This document shows positions 25,595-34,414 of a stretch of 64,000 bases of DNA, piece after piece; the first letter of the stretch is position 1; every line of letters starts with the position of its first letter. The stretch comes from Bacteroidales bacterium (GTDB taxonomy: Bacteria > Bacteroidota > Bacteroidia > Bacteroidales > UBA3824), in assembly GCA_016293845.1 (NCBI GenBank), contig JAEDDH010000003.1, positions 124,001 to 188,000 of the forward strand, read 5' to 3'. The notes below the pieces were generated by a model. The model was not told where the DNA came from. It did no database searches and worked only from the letters and a program-made list of their open reading frames with translations. The position numbers were made by a program, and so were the translations under genes.

Positions 25595-27601
25595 TTACCC
25601 CATCGCCTCTTCATACTGCATAGTGGCATCTTCCCAATATGCCATCTCTTTTTCGAGGTTGAGTTTTATGGTGTCGTATTGGGTAAAGAGATCCATATCG
25701 GTTTGGTTTTCGGGGATTTGAAGTTTTGCTTGAATCTCAGATAATTGGTTTTCAAGTTCTTGAACACGCTGTTCAGATTTTTCAACTTTGGATTTTAGTT
25801 TGCGGAGCATTTTCTCGCGCTCTTTTTTGGCTAAATAATCCTCCTTGCCTGATGATACGGGGGCGTTTGTTGTAGAGACAGTGTGCACACCGTCTCTACT
25901 GGCAGAACCGTTGGTAACGGCAGAATTCGATTGCGATTTTTGGGTTGAAATATTTTTTCCATTATTACCCGCAGCCTCAAATTCCTTCATATTCTGCAAT
26001 TTCTTCTTTTCGAGGAAGTAATTGATGTCGCCTTTGTACTGCTTGATTTTACGGTCGCGAAATTCGTAAACAGTGTCGGCAAGTCCGTTGAGAAAATCGC
26101 GGTCGTGCGATACAAGTATGATTGTGCCGTCGTACGCCAAGAGAGCCTGTTTTAGAATATCCTTGGAACGGATGTCAAGGTGGTTGGTAGGTTCGTCGAG
26201 CACGAGGAGTGAATAGGGCTGAAAGAGAAGTTTTGCCATCTCTAATCGAGCACGTTCGCCACCTGAAAGCACCTTCACTTTTTTGTCAATATCCTCACCG
26301 CCAAAGAGAAACGCTCCAAGAATATCGCGCACCTTGGTACGCATATCGCCAGTGGCAATGTCGTCGAGAGTTTGGAAAACAGTTTTGTTGAGGTCTAACA
26401 GTTCGTCCTGATTTTGAGCATAATAGCCAATAGAAACGTTGTAACCTATTTTAAGTTCGCCGTCGTAGGGAATCTGACCAATAATACATCGGCTAAAAGT
26501 GGTTTTGCCCTCGCCATTGCGTCCCACAAAAGCAACCTTTTCGCCACGTTCGAGCACAAACTCAACATCCTCTAACACAACCTTTTCGCCAAATGCCTTG
26601 GTAAGATGGTCGGCCTTAACCACCACTTGTCCGCTTCGCGGCGCAGGGGGAAACCGAAAATGAATCGAACTATTATCCTCTAAATCAACCTCTAAGCGTT
26701 CCATCTTGTCGAGCATTTTAATACGGCTCTGCACTTGGTTGCTTTTGGTGGGCTTGTAGCGGAAACGCTCGATAAAATCTTCGGTGTCTTGAATAATTTT
26801 TTGCTGATTTTCGTAAGCCGCAATCTGCTGTTGACGGCGTTCTTTGCGAAGTTCTAAGTATTTGGTATACGATGCGTTATAATCGTAAATTTTGCCCAGC
26901 GAAATTTCGATAGTACGTTTGGTAACGTTGTCTAAGAAAGTGCGGTCGTGCGAAATCAAAACCACCGCTCCGGCGTAATCTTTGAGATAATCTTCGAGCC
27001 ACTTAATCGACTCAATATCAAGGTGGTTGGTAGGTTCGTCGAGCAGAAAAACCTTGGGTTTGCGCAAGATACATTTGGCAAGCACGATACGCATTTTCCA
27101 ACCGCCCGAAAACTCCGAAACCTTGCGTTGAAAATCCTCTTGACGGAATCCCAAACCTTTGAGCACCACTTCGGCATCGGCATTTCGCTTGCTTCCACCG
27201 ATAAGTTCAAGTCGTTCTGATTTTTCGGTGAGAGAATGAATTAGGCGCATATAGTCGTCTGATTCATAGTCGGTTCGTTCGGTTATTTCAACATTTAGTT
27301 TAGATATTTCTTCTTCTAACTTAACAGCGTCTTCAAAGCAAGTGAGGGTCTCCTCAATAACGGTACGTTCCGATGGAAGTTCCATTTGCTGAGGTAGATA
27401 GCCCACTGTGCAGTCTTCGGGTATTGTAATGCTTCCCTTGTCGATTGGCTGAATACCGATAATAGTTTTGAGCAGCGTAGATTTGCCTGCGCCATTTTTG
27501 CCAGTGAGTCCAATACGGTCTTTGGGGTTGATTACAAAGGTTATATCGTTAAACAAATCGGTGCCCGAAAACGACACTGTTACATTGTTGATAGAAATCA
27601 T
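25595..27601 (-). CDS. ABC-F family ATP-binding protein
   Basis: A duplicated ABC ATPase without membrane domains. I place the start at MISINNVTVSF (27601), the canonical ABC-F N-terminus; the longer frame adds 11 residues of no family value. First ABC domain: Walker A GLTGKNGAGKSTL, signature VSEFSGGWKM, Walker B PKVFLLDEPTNHLDI. A linker with many basic residues follows, then the second domain with FVGRNGEGKTTFS, LSGGERARLEMAKLL and LLVLDEPTNHLDI. A Ser/Asn-rich segment near residue 560 and a C-terminal coiled coil (EKSEQRVQELENQLSEIQAK) end the protein. ABC-F proteins act on ribosomes; whether this one gives antibiotic protection cannot be told, and a housekeeping Uup/YdiF-like role is more likely. 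Confidence 0.92.
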   Translation of the reverse strand: MISINNVTVSFSGTDLFNDITFVINPKDRIGLTGKNGAGKSTLLKTIIGIQPIDKGSITIPEDCTVGYLPQQMELPSERTVIEETLTCFEDAVKLEEEISKLNVEITERTDYESDDYMRLIHSLTEKSERLELIGGSKRNADAEVVLKGLGFRQEDFQRKVSEFSGGWKMRIVLAKCILRKPKVFLLDEPTNHLDIESIKWLEDYLKDYAGAVVLISHDRTFLDNVTKRTIEISLGKIYDYNASYTKYLELRKERRQQQIAAYENQQKIIQDTEDFIERFRYKPTKSNQVQSRIKMLDKMERLEVDLEDNSSIHFRFPPAPRSGQVVVKADHLTKAFGEKVVLEDVEFVLERGEKVAFVGRNGEGKTTFSRCIIGQIPYDGELKIGYNVSIGYYAQNQDELLDLNKTVFQTLDDIATGDMRTKVRDILGAFLFGGEDIDKKVKVLSGGERARLEMAKLLFQPYSLLVLDEPTNHLDIRSKDILKQALLAYDGTIILVSHDRDFLNGLADTVYEFRDRKIKQYKGDINYFLEKKKLQNMKEFEAAGNNGKNISTQKSQSNSAVTNGSASRDGVHTVSTTNAPVSSGKEDYLAKKEREKMLRKLKSKVEKSEQRVQELENQLSEIQAKLQIPENQTDMDLFTQYDTIKLNLEKEMAYWEDATMQYEEAMG

Positions 27602-27699
27602 TGTTGCACAAGTTATACATCCTACTTTTTTCATAGTGGTATTGCTTTTGTCTATTTTATTGCTTAAATTAGTGCGCGTTTTCGGATTAGAAAACGGTA

Positions 27700-27707
27700 C
27701 AAAGATA
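27700..27707 (-). promoter_or_regulatory. Possible -7 box of the ABC-F gene
   Basis: On the minus strand this reads TATCTTTG, 98 bases upstream of the ABC-F start. The distance implies a leader of about 90 nt. Confidence 0.4.
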
Positions 27708-27767
27708 GATGATAGTTTTCAACCTTCCAATTTTTTTGGAGAAAATTTTGAAAATATTTTTAAGAAA

Positions 27768-28169
27768 ATGTGTAAAGGTCTAATTAATAATAGGTTTATA
27801 AAAGCAATTGACACGATATTAGAGCGTGAAAATATGCTTACCAAAGGTGTGTTGTCTCAAAATTTGGGCATATCACAACAGAAATTTACAGAAATTCTAA
27901 AAGGAAGGATGAATGTAGGAGCGGATTTGTTAGCCTCTTTAATAACCTCGTATCCTGATATTTCAGCGGATTGGCTTCTAACTGGTTCGGGGTCTATGAC
28001 ACGCTCCAATGTCGCTTCCGTGCCGTCTGATGAAACGCCTGACGAGTTGCCAAACAGCACTGTATCTGTATTATTAAAGCATATTGACGACCTTAACCGC
28101 GAAAACGAGCGGCTAACAATCGAACTAAATAAATACCGCCCCTCGTCTGCCATCGGCGACCAGCCGTGA
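27768..28169 (+). CDS. Phage-repressor-like HTH protein
   Basis: A 133-residue protein (start MCKGLINNRFIKAI at 27768; the frame is open further upstream through the divergent ABC-F gene but has no meaning there). Residues 5-65 form a CI-repressor-type helix-turn-helix: KGVLSQNLGISQQKFTEILK, then LITSYPDISADWLLTGSG, a pattern typical of small Bacteroidota repressors. A Ser/Thr/Pro linker and a coiled-coil end (LLKHIDDLNRENERLTIEL) probably allow dimerisation. No integrase or other phage gene is nearby, so it may be a stand-alone regulator or phage relic. Confidence 0.75.
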   Translation: MCKGLINNRFIKAIDTILERENMLTKGVLSQNLGISQQKFTEILKGRMNVGADLLASLITSYPDISADWLLTGSGSMTRSNVASVPSDETPDELPNSTVSVLLKHIDDLNRENERLTIELNKYRPSSAIGDQP

Positions 28170-28188
28170 GGTGGCGGCGTATGGTGCA

Positions 28189-28553
28189 AACCAAATGTCG
28201 GCACTGTTTTAGGGGTTTAAAATTAACTTGCTGAAAATCAGAGATAAGTATATTTTTTGATATTAACATCATCCGCAAAAAAACACGTTAAAACGGTGTT
28301 AACAGCGTGAAAAAGTGCTTTTTTAGGCTATAAACCGCTACAAACGGCTATTTTTTAGGGGTCAAAATCGGGGGTTAAGTGGCAAAAAGTGGATTTTTAC
28401 AAAACGAAATGTCGTTTTTTTTCCACCCTGTTTGATGGTGGAAAAACAGCCGACTTTTGGGTGGAATGAGAAGTGGAAACGAAATGTCGGCAAGTTGTAA
28501 GGCACAAACTGACATAATACACTTAAAATCAGCGATTTAATATATTTTTGAGG
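28189..28553. repeat. Diverged repeats and hairpins in a gene-free stretch
   Basis: The 575 bases from 28170 to 28744 hold no convincing gene. They contain the core A-A-C-[CG]-AAATGTCG at 28189, 28403 and 28478. Two longer related blocks, 28189-28260 and 28478-28553, share this core plus AAAATCAGnGAT and a TATATTTTT tail. There is also a 10-bp hairpin TTTTTCCACC/GGTGGAAAAA (28418-28446). The role is unknown. Confidence 0.5.
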
Positions 28554-28607
28554 AGTAACGGCGTATTTTTCGCCATTTCGATGGGCATAATCCAAGCAAT
28601 ATCAAAC

Positions 28608-28654
28608 AAAAACCCCGTTAAAATGGCTTTTTAAACCGTTTTAACGGGGTTTTT
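28608..28654. terminator. Bidirectional intrinsic terminator
   Basis: A perfect 16-bp inverted repeat, AAAAACCCCGTTAAAA (28608-28623) and TTTTAACGGGGTTTTT (28639-28654), is flanked by A and T runs, so it can stop transcription from both strands. It lies between the plus-strand HTH gene and the minus-strand folK, 91 bases past the folK stop. Confidence 0.8.
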
Positions 28655-28744
28655 ATCCAACCAAATCCAACTTTGGTTTTTCGCGATTGATTTGTTTTTT
28701 AGCGGGTTAGGAGGGGCGATGTTTGGTTATGCCCCTAATAGTTA

Positions 28745-29239
28745 TTAAAAATTATCGGCGAAAACATCCACACGGCATTGGTCGGTGCACTCGTTGAGCA
28801 GTTCGTGGTTAGATTTGTTGAGAACGGGGTGCACAAAGTCGGGAATGAGGTCGCACAAAGGCATTAACACAAATTTTCTGTTTTGCAGAAGTCGGTGAGG
28901 GATAATGAGATTAGGCTTGTCAACTAAATCATTACCATAATACAAAATATCGATATCGATAGTGCGCGACGAGTAACCCTTGCCCGATCGCACGCGACCA
29001 AGTTCGGCCTCTACTACGTGGCACATTTCCAAAAGCACTGATGGATTACAAGTTACATCAGCCTCAGCCACAAGATTAAGATAGTCGGCGTCGGCATAAC
29101 CCCAACTCTCGGCCTGATAGATTTTAGAAATACGCTTAATCCTTACCCCGAGATCTTTGAGGTTAGCGATAGCGTTTTTGAGATATTCTGTTCTGTTGCC
29201 CTTGTTAGATCCGAGTAGCAGATATGCGGTTGTTGCCAT
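28745..29239 (-). CDS. folK: HPPK, 6-hydroxymethylpterin pyrophosphokinase
   Basis: Transfers pyrophosphate from ATP to 6-hydroxymethyl-7,8-dihydropterin in folate synthesis. The 164-residue protein has the N-terminal YLLLGSNKGNR motif and SWGYADADYLN. The metal-binding TIDIDILYYG follows, then LIIPHRLLQNRKFVLMPL. Length is normal. It is monocistronic, with a TATTTTTG -7 box at 29263-29270 on the minus strand. It is one of the few core metabolic genes within the accessory region. Confidence 0.95.
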   Translation of the reverse strand: MATTAYLLLGSNKGNRTEYLKNAIANLKDLGVRIKRISKIYQAESWGYADADYLNLVAEADVTCNPSVLLEMCHVVEAELGRVRSGKGYSSRTIDIDILYYGNDLVDKPNLIIPHRLLQNRKFVLMPLCDLIPDFVHPVLNKSNHELLNECTDQCRVDVFADNF

Positions 29240-29262
29240 AATAGTTTGTTTAAATTTTGGCG

Positions 29263-29270
29263 CAAAAATA
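29263..29270 (-). promoter_or_regulatory. -7 box of folK
   Basis: On the minus strand this reads TATTTTTG, matching TAnnTTTG, 23 bases before the folK start. Confidence 0.55.
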
Positions 29271-29287
29271 AAGAAAAAACGATTACA

Positions 29288-30625
29288 TTAAAGATATTTA
29301 GCGATAATTTTGTCGGTGCAGCCGATATAATAGAATGGAATATTGAGCAACAGGAACTTACTGCCCGATGGCGTAACAGTGTCAACTGCCGAAAACTTAC
29401 CACTCCAATAACGTATAGCGGCCTTAGTCCCACTCAAATCCACAAACGACACAAGTGAGCGTATATGCGAATTAGTGCCTGTTTTAACCTCCACAGGCAG
29501 AATCATATTGCCGTGCTGCCAAATAAAATCGGTTTCGGCATTGCTACCCTTCTTATCGCGAACCCAAAAACTGAGGTTTTCAACATAATTTCGATATAAT
29601 ACGCAACGTAATTCCTGAGCCACAATATGTTCGGTGATAGAGCCCTGCCAAGAGTCGGTAAGCGAAGGTCGTCCCACGAGTTGTGGTTGTATGCCGGTGG
29701 CAAAGTTTACCAAGCCTGTATCAAACCAAAACAACTTTGGTGCGCGGCGCAATGCAGACAAAACAGGAGGTTTAACAGAAGTTACAGGATAGCACAATTG
29801 AAGAAGAAAAGCCTTCTCCATAATAGTAAAAGCCTCTCTGATGTCGCCCGAAGGATACTGCGAATTGCCAAAGTTGCCAAGTTTGATAGTTTTACCTGCC
29901 TCAGACCAACCCGTTTGTAAGATATGGCGGATAATGCGTTTTTGTTTCTGAGTGGCTGAATATTTTTCTACATCCTCCTCGTAACCTTTGAGAAGCGTGT
30001 TATAAACTGGGCGCAATTGGTTAAAATCGCCAGTCTGCGCGTAGAGCGACACTATTTCGGGCATACCACCAATTACAGTATAGGTATTGAAAAGAGCCAT
30101 CACCTCATCGTGAAGCAATTCTGGAAGTGAAAAATTATCCACGGCATCCTTGTACTGAGGACGCCCCGTAGCACCAAGAAACTCTCCGAAATTGCAAGGC
30201 GTAAGTTGCAAATATTCAACACGTCCCACAGGAAACTAAATATGCTCGTGGATAAGACTCTGTAAGCGCGAACCTGCGGCAATCACATATAATTCAGGCA
30301 TTTCCTCATAAAAATAACGAAGAAGTGCTACCGATTTCGGTTCGTTTTGAATTTCGTCGATAAAAAACAATGTGCGACCTTTTATAGGAGTTGAAGTCCT
30401 AAAACTAATGGTTTGCACAATCTCCCTTACAGAATCAGAAAAACGGAAAAAATCTGCATCGGTCTTTTTTTCGAGATTGAGATGAATGTAATTGTCAAAA
30501 TCCTTAGCAAACTCGTCAACAGAGGTAGTTTTACCTACCTGACGTGCCCCCCTGAGAATCAGAGGCTTGCGATTGGGTTTATCTGACCATTGTTTCAACT
30601 GAGAATAAACGTTTCTGTAAATCAT
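29288..30625 (-). pseudogene. AAA_14/DUF4143 ATPase with in-frame amber stop
   Basis: Two minus frames in the same phase are split by one TAG codon (30236-30238): the first ends SRLQSLIHEHI, the second continues FPVGRVEYLQLTPCNFGEFL. Together they make one normal AAA_14/DUF4143 protein of about 445 residues. It has Walker A RGARQVGKTT, Walker B TLFFIDEIQNEP, the DUF4143 region with GGMPEIV, and a C-terminal nuclease-like ETDFIWQ...LPVEVKTG. The relatives usually have SFPVGRVE here, so TCG to TAG is a likely single change. I take the start at MIYRNVYSQL (30625). Three 19-bp repeats lie directly upstream. It is probably non-functional. Confidence 0.85.
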
Positions 30626-30659
30626 ACCTAACACAATTTTTGTGCAAAAAAAAAAATTT

Positions 30660-30744
30660 CACAAAAACATAGGCAAAAAATCGGAAAAATAGCACAAAAA
30701 CATAGGCAAAATTTTGAGGAAATGCCACAAAAACATAGGCAAAA
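30660..30744. repeat. Three direct repeats with exact 33-bp period
   Basis: The 19-base sequence CACAAAAACATAGGCAAAA occurs at 30660-30678, 30693-30711 and 30726-30744, identical each time and starting every 33 bases. The 14-base spacers differ. The block begins 35 bases upstream of the DUF4143 ATPase start, like iterons or an operator array. Confidence 0.9.
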
Positions 30745-30903
30745 TCAAGATCTCAGCAATTCATTTTTTGCATAAATAGTTTTTACTTTACCATCAACCA
30801 TTGTTCCAGATACAAAAATAATCTGTCTTTTTTATAAAAAGCAGAGTTCGAACAAAATTAGAGAAAAATAACATATCATCCGTCAATTAAAACATTTTTT
30901 TAC

Positions 30904-30911
30904 TATCTTTG
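30904..30911 (+). promoter_or_regulatory. -7 box of the truncated DcuB-like gene
   Basis: TATCTTTG matches TAnnTTTG, 55 bases before the ATG at 30966. The promoter has survived although the gene is cut. Confidence 0.6.
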
Positions 30912-30965
30912 TAAAAGGCAACGATTTTGTTTTAACTCTAAAACTCTAACATTATAGACATAGTA

Positions 30966-31160
30966 ATGATTCTTGAACTATTGATAGTTCTTGGTGCGCT
31001 GTACGTGGGTTCGCGATACGGCAGCCTTGCGCTCGAAGCCATTTCGGGGATCGGACTCGCGCTCTTGGAGCTCTGCTTCGGGCTCAAACCCGGCAACCCG
31101 ACCACCGACGTTATTTCTTTCAAAAGTGCAATTTTTGGTTATCTATTCACTACCCAATGA
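30966..31160 (+). pseudogene. N-terminal fragment of anaerobic C4-dicarboxylate transporter
   Basis: The first 48 or so residues (MILELLIVLGALYVGSRYGS ... FGLKPGNPTTDVI) match the start of DcuA/DcuB antiporters, which exchange fumarate or aspartate for succinate in anaerobic respiration and normally have about 430-450 residues. After TTDVI the frame changes into unrelated sequence (SFKSAIFGYLFTTQ) that overlaps the 3' end of the opposite-strand Fic remnant. The gene was therefore cut, and the breakpoint is near 31113. Its promoter is still visible. Confidence 0.75.
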
Positions 31161-32161
31161 CCATTTTTCCGGCTGCCAAGGCGGGTGATGATGCCGTAAT
31201 CTTTTAGTTTTTTGATGATTTTTTCTACGGCGCGCTGAGTTATACCCATATTTTGAGATAGTTCTGAGGCGGTTGAAGTAGGTGTTTTTTCAAGATGCAA
31301 TAATATTTGTTTTTCATTTATACCGAACTCACTACCGAACTCACTACCGAATATATTTGCAAAGTCTTGATCTATAATCAAATCTACATTCGACTCTTTT
31401 AACGCAGCACCTTGATGAATTTTTAGAGTATTATAAATTTCTTCAAGCATAAAATCAATAAAAGGTCCTGACTCACCCGCATTGGTACTTTCAGTAATAG
31501 CATTGTAATACGATTGCTGATTGGCATACACCATATTTTCCACGGGGAGATGTTCAAAAAGCGGATGCAGTTTACCAAGAATAAGCGATTGCCAAAGCCG
31601 ACCCGTTCTACCGTTGCCGTCGACAAAAGGATGTATAAACTCAAACTCGTAATGAAAAACACAACTGCGTATTAGGAGATGGTCTTTGGACGATTTCAAC
31701 CAAGAAAACAAATCGTTGATAAGCGTTGGCACTCTATCGGGAGGTGACGCCATATGAACCAAACCTTTTCAGAAAAAACGCCTACACCAGAACTACGAAA
31801 TCATCCATGGTTATCAACCAATGCCTGCATCATTACACCGTGCGCTTTAAGCAGATCTTTAACACCAAAAGGATTAAGTTTTTGATACAATTCGTAGGTA
31901 GCAATAGCGTTTTTTCACTTCCTGAATCTGTTTTATAGGGGCAATTACGGTTTTTCCATCAATAATATCACGCACATTATCTTCCGAAAGGGTGTTTCCC
32001 TCTATTGCAAGCGAGGAATGAATAGTTTTGATACGGTTAGCCTTTCGGAGCGACTATCCTCCTTCCTGTTCAAGACGGATGGCATAACGCTCTATCAACC
32101 GAGAAATATCGGATATTAGGTTAATAGCCTTGGCACTTACTGTAAACGGTGGCACATACAT
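31139..32161 (-). pseudogene. Fic-family protein, multiply broken
   Basis: Reading the minus strand from MYVPPFTVSAKAINLISDIS (32161) gives a Fic protein with several lesions: an in-frame TAG after LEQEGG, a frameshift after KQIQEVK, an in-frame TGA after VDNHG, and another frameshift before LVHMASPPDRVP. From 31762 the frame is open to the end. It contains the AMP-transferase motif HPFVDGNGRTGR and an inhibitory-like segment earlier (SSLAIEGNTLSEDN). A C-terminal winged helix (TASELSQNMGITQRAVEKII) follows. A small 12-base repeat gives FGSEFGSEFG. Fic proteins modify targets with AMP; this copy cannot be functional as a whole. Confidence 0.88.
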
Positions 32162-32190
32162 TATTGAGATAATTTAGTGGTTATTAGATG

Positions 32191-32976
32191 TTATTTCTTT
32201 TTTCGGATGATTTTGGCAAAGAGACGTGGGAAGAACCTACTTACCCAAATACCATTGGTTTCGCCACCGCCGGCTGTAATTTCAAGTTTCTCTTTTTCAA
32301 TACCTTTGATGATTTTTTCGGCAAGGATTTTTGGGTCGAGTCCTTTGGCTTGACCCTCATCGTTGACACCGCGTTTTTGGGCGTTGGCATCTAAGGCATT
32401 GATAGCCACGTTGGTATTAACATAGCCGGGACAAACCATCATCACACGGATACCGTTGTCGTAGTTTTCGGCGAGGAGGGTTTCAAAAAATCCGTGAAGA
32501 GCGTGTTTTGCCGCAGCATATCCCGAACGCAGAGGTATACCAAACTTACCTGCAAGCGAACTCATACATACAATATGTCCGCATTTTTGGGCAATCATAC
32601 TCGGAAGAGCAACCTTGGTGAGGGCTGCCGCTCCAAAAAAATTGATATTCATCATCTTCTCCACCACGGTTAAATCCTCGTCTACCACCAAAGCACGCTG
32701 AGAAGCGCCGCCGTTGTTGATAAGGATATCAATATGCCGATATTCAGCCACAATTGGTTCGGCAATTTGGGCAATGCTGCGATACTGCTCCAAGTCGATA
32801 ACAACAATACGCACCTTGTCGGGATATTTGCAAGATGATTTAACTCGCTGTAATTCAGATTCTCGGCGCGACGAGATGATAAGGTTTGCGCCCAATTCGG
32901 CAAATTTGTAGGTGAGCGCCTCTCCTATTCCCGACGACGCTCCGGTAATCCATATATTTTTGTTTTCGAAATTCAT
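32191..32976 (-). CDS. Short-chain dehydrogenase/reductase
   Basis: A 261-residue classical SDR oxidoreductase. It has the cofactor motif TGASSGIGEA near residue 11, an Arg-containing SSRRES after beta-2 that suggests NADP, NNGGAS, and the catalytic Ser-Tyr-Lys in CMSSLAGKF and SGYAAAKHAL. The basic C-terminus (ARIIRKKK-like FAKIIRKKK) and the overall look resemble DHRS7-like SDRs. The substrate is unknown. It is divergent from a transporter gene and shares a 61-bp region with it in which promoters overlap. Confidence 0.9.
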   Translation of the reverse strand: MNFENKNIWITGASSGIGEALTYKFAELGANLIISSRRESELQRVKSSCKYPDKVRIVVIDLEQYRSIAQIAEPIVAEYRHIDILINNGGASQRALVVDEDLTVVEKMMNINFFGAAALTKVALPSMIAQKCGHIVCMSSLAGKFGIPLRSGYAAAKHALHGFFETLLAENYDNGIRVMMVCPGYVNTNVAINALDANAQKRGVNDEGQAKGLDPKILAEKIIKGIEKEKLEITAGGGETNGIWVSRFFPRLFAKIIRKKK

Positions 32977-32983
32977 TTTTACT

Positions 32984-32991
32984 TATATTTG
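32984..32991 (+). promoter_or_regulatory. -7 box of the symporter-like gene
   Basis: TATATTTG on the plus strand lies 47 bases before the ATG at 33038, inside the divergent promoter region. Confidence 0.6.
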
Positions 32992-33004
32992 CAAATCTTT
33001 TCGG

Positions 33005-33012
33005 CAAATATA
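33005..33012 (-). promoter_or_regulatory. -7 box of the SDR gene
   Basis: On the minus strand this reads TATATTTG, 28 bases before the SDR start. It and the plus-strand box are only 13 bases apart and face away from each other, so the two promoters overlap. Confidence 0.6.
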
Positions 33013-33037
33013 ATAACAAAAAACGAAAACAGAAAAA

Positions 33038-33937
33038 ATGGCTGATATTTTAGTAAATATAACTCTTGTGCTGATAATGGCAGGAATAGGAATGTCGCTG
33101 ACATTCAACGATTTTAAGAACGTATTTGTATATCCAAAATCAATTTTAACTGGCATAGGAAGTCAGCTGCTGATACTTCCGGCATTGTCGTTTTGTTTAG
33201 CGTACTTGGCACCTGTGAGCGCGGCAGAAAAACTCGGCATAGTGCTGATTGCGCTCTGTCCTGTGGGCACCACAAGCAATATTTTGATACATATTTTTAA
33301 GGGAAATACAGCACTATCTATCTCAATGACAATATTTAACAGTATGTTGTCGCCGTTTTCGATACCGTTTTTCATAGCCGTGGCGGTAAGTTTCTTTATC
33401 AACGAAGAATCAAACGTAAGTATGTCGTTTTCAGAGAGTTTTATACATATTCTACTCACAGTGATACTTCCTGCGTTTTGCGGATTGATGGTAAGGCGAT
33501 ACATGACCAAAGTGGCTGATTATCTGAGCCGTCCGCTCAAATGGCTTTTGCCACTGCTGCTGCTTATAGTGTTCAGCATCAAGATTTTCTTGGGCAACAA
33601 CGAAACAGGCTGCACTCCCATGACAATGGACGAGATTTTGAAATTAGCACCGTTTGTGCTGTTGCTCAATATTTTAGGAATGTACGGAGGATTTTTCATA
33701 GCCAAACTTTCTCGCTTAGACAAACCCTCGCAACTCACCGTAGCCATCGAAACGGGCTTACAAAACACCGCTCTTGCCCTCTCGGTAGCCGCCACCCTCC
33801 AAGGTGCGTGCGAAATCGAAAAACCCGCCCTCGTATACGCAATGCTTACATTCTTCACCGCCGTGGTGTTTTTGCTGATACATTCGGGGATGAAGGTGAG
33901 GGAGATATTTGGAAAGAATGATAACCAAAACTATTAG
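33038..33937 (+). CDS. Bile acid:sodium symporter family protein
   Basis: A 299-residue membrane protein with about nine or ten hydrophobic segments. The family signatures are GIGMSLTFNDFKNV near residue 17, LIALCPVGTTSNILIHI in the middle and ETGLQNTALALSVAATL towards the end. BASS proteins take up bile acids or other organic anions (some carry pyruvate or pantoate) with sodium; the real substrate is unknown. It is divergent from the SDR gene, and the two may be co-regulated. Confidence 0.88.
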   Translation: MADILVNITLVLIMAGIGMSLTFNDFKNVFVYPKSILTGIGSQLLILPALSFCLAYLAPVSAAEKLGIVLIALCPVGTTSNILIHIFKGNTALSISMTIFNSMLSPFSIPFFIAVAVSFFINEESNVSMSFSESFIHILLTVILPAFCGLMVRRYMTKVADYLSRPLKWLLPLLLLIVFSIKIFLGNNETGCTPMTMDEILKLAPFVLLLNILGMYGGFFIAKLSRLDKPSQLTVAIETGLQNTALALSVAATLQGACEIEKPALVYAMLTFFTAVVFLLIHSGMKVREIFGKNDNQNY

Positions 33938-33994
33938 TTTTCAAACAGTTAACGCACTTGCAACATTAAAGTACATTAAAACAGTAGAAGTAAA

Positions 33995-34353
33995 ATGAAA
34001 TTCGATAACGATTTATTCTATACGTGCAGTCTGATTGAATACATAGGACATCAGCAAAAAATTGAACGTAAATTAGTTGTAAATCATTTAGGAGAAGATC
34101 GCATCAATCTAATCTATTCACGTGCCGACGTGTTACACTGCTAACCTATGGAGAAAAACGCCTATGAATTTTCAAAAATGGCGATTGTCCCAACGGGCAA
34201 TTTCGACAACAAGGCAACACAGTTAAAGCCCTCATAGAAGTATATAACTCGTGGTTTAACAAAGAGTTGCAAAACTTCAAAAGCGACCTTTTTTATCAAA
34301 GCCGAGAATATTTAAGGCTATGCTATAACGAAGGAGAAATAGTGAAGGGGTAA
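33995..34353 (+). pseudogene. Remnants of an unrecognised protein
   Basis: Two short plus-strand pieces. The first, 33995-34144, reads MKFDNDLFYTCSLIEYIGHQ and stops after 49 residues (RADVLHC). The second, from about 34183 to the TAA at 34351, reads CPNGQFRQQGNTVKALIEV ... YNSWFNKELQNF ... LRLCYNEGEIVKG. Both look like real protein rather than chance frames, and they may be the two ends of one gene with the middle deleted. I cannot name the family with confidence. Confidence 0.4.
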
Positions 34354-34414
34354 TTTGTTTAGGCAAATTACTCGGTTTCCCCAAAATTTGATAATGATTT
34401 GAAAATAAAGAATT

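Noticed and set aside
28712..28736. GGGGC/GCCCC hairpin as folK terminator
   Set aside because: No T run on the minus strand; the perfect 16-bp repeat at 28608-28654 is the better terminator.
30660..30744. Possible CRISPR array
   Set aside because: Repeat 19 bases, spacers only 14 bases, three copies and no cas gene; fits iterons, not CRISPR.
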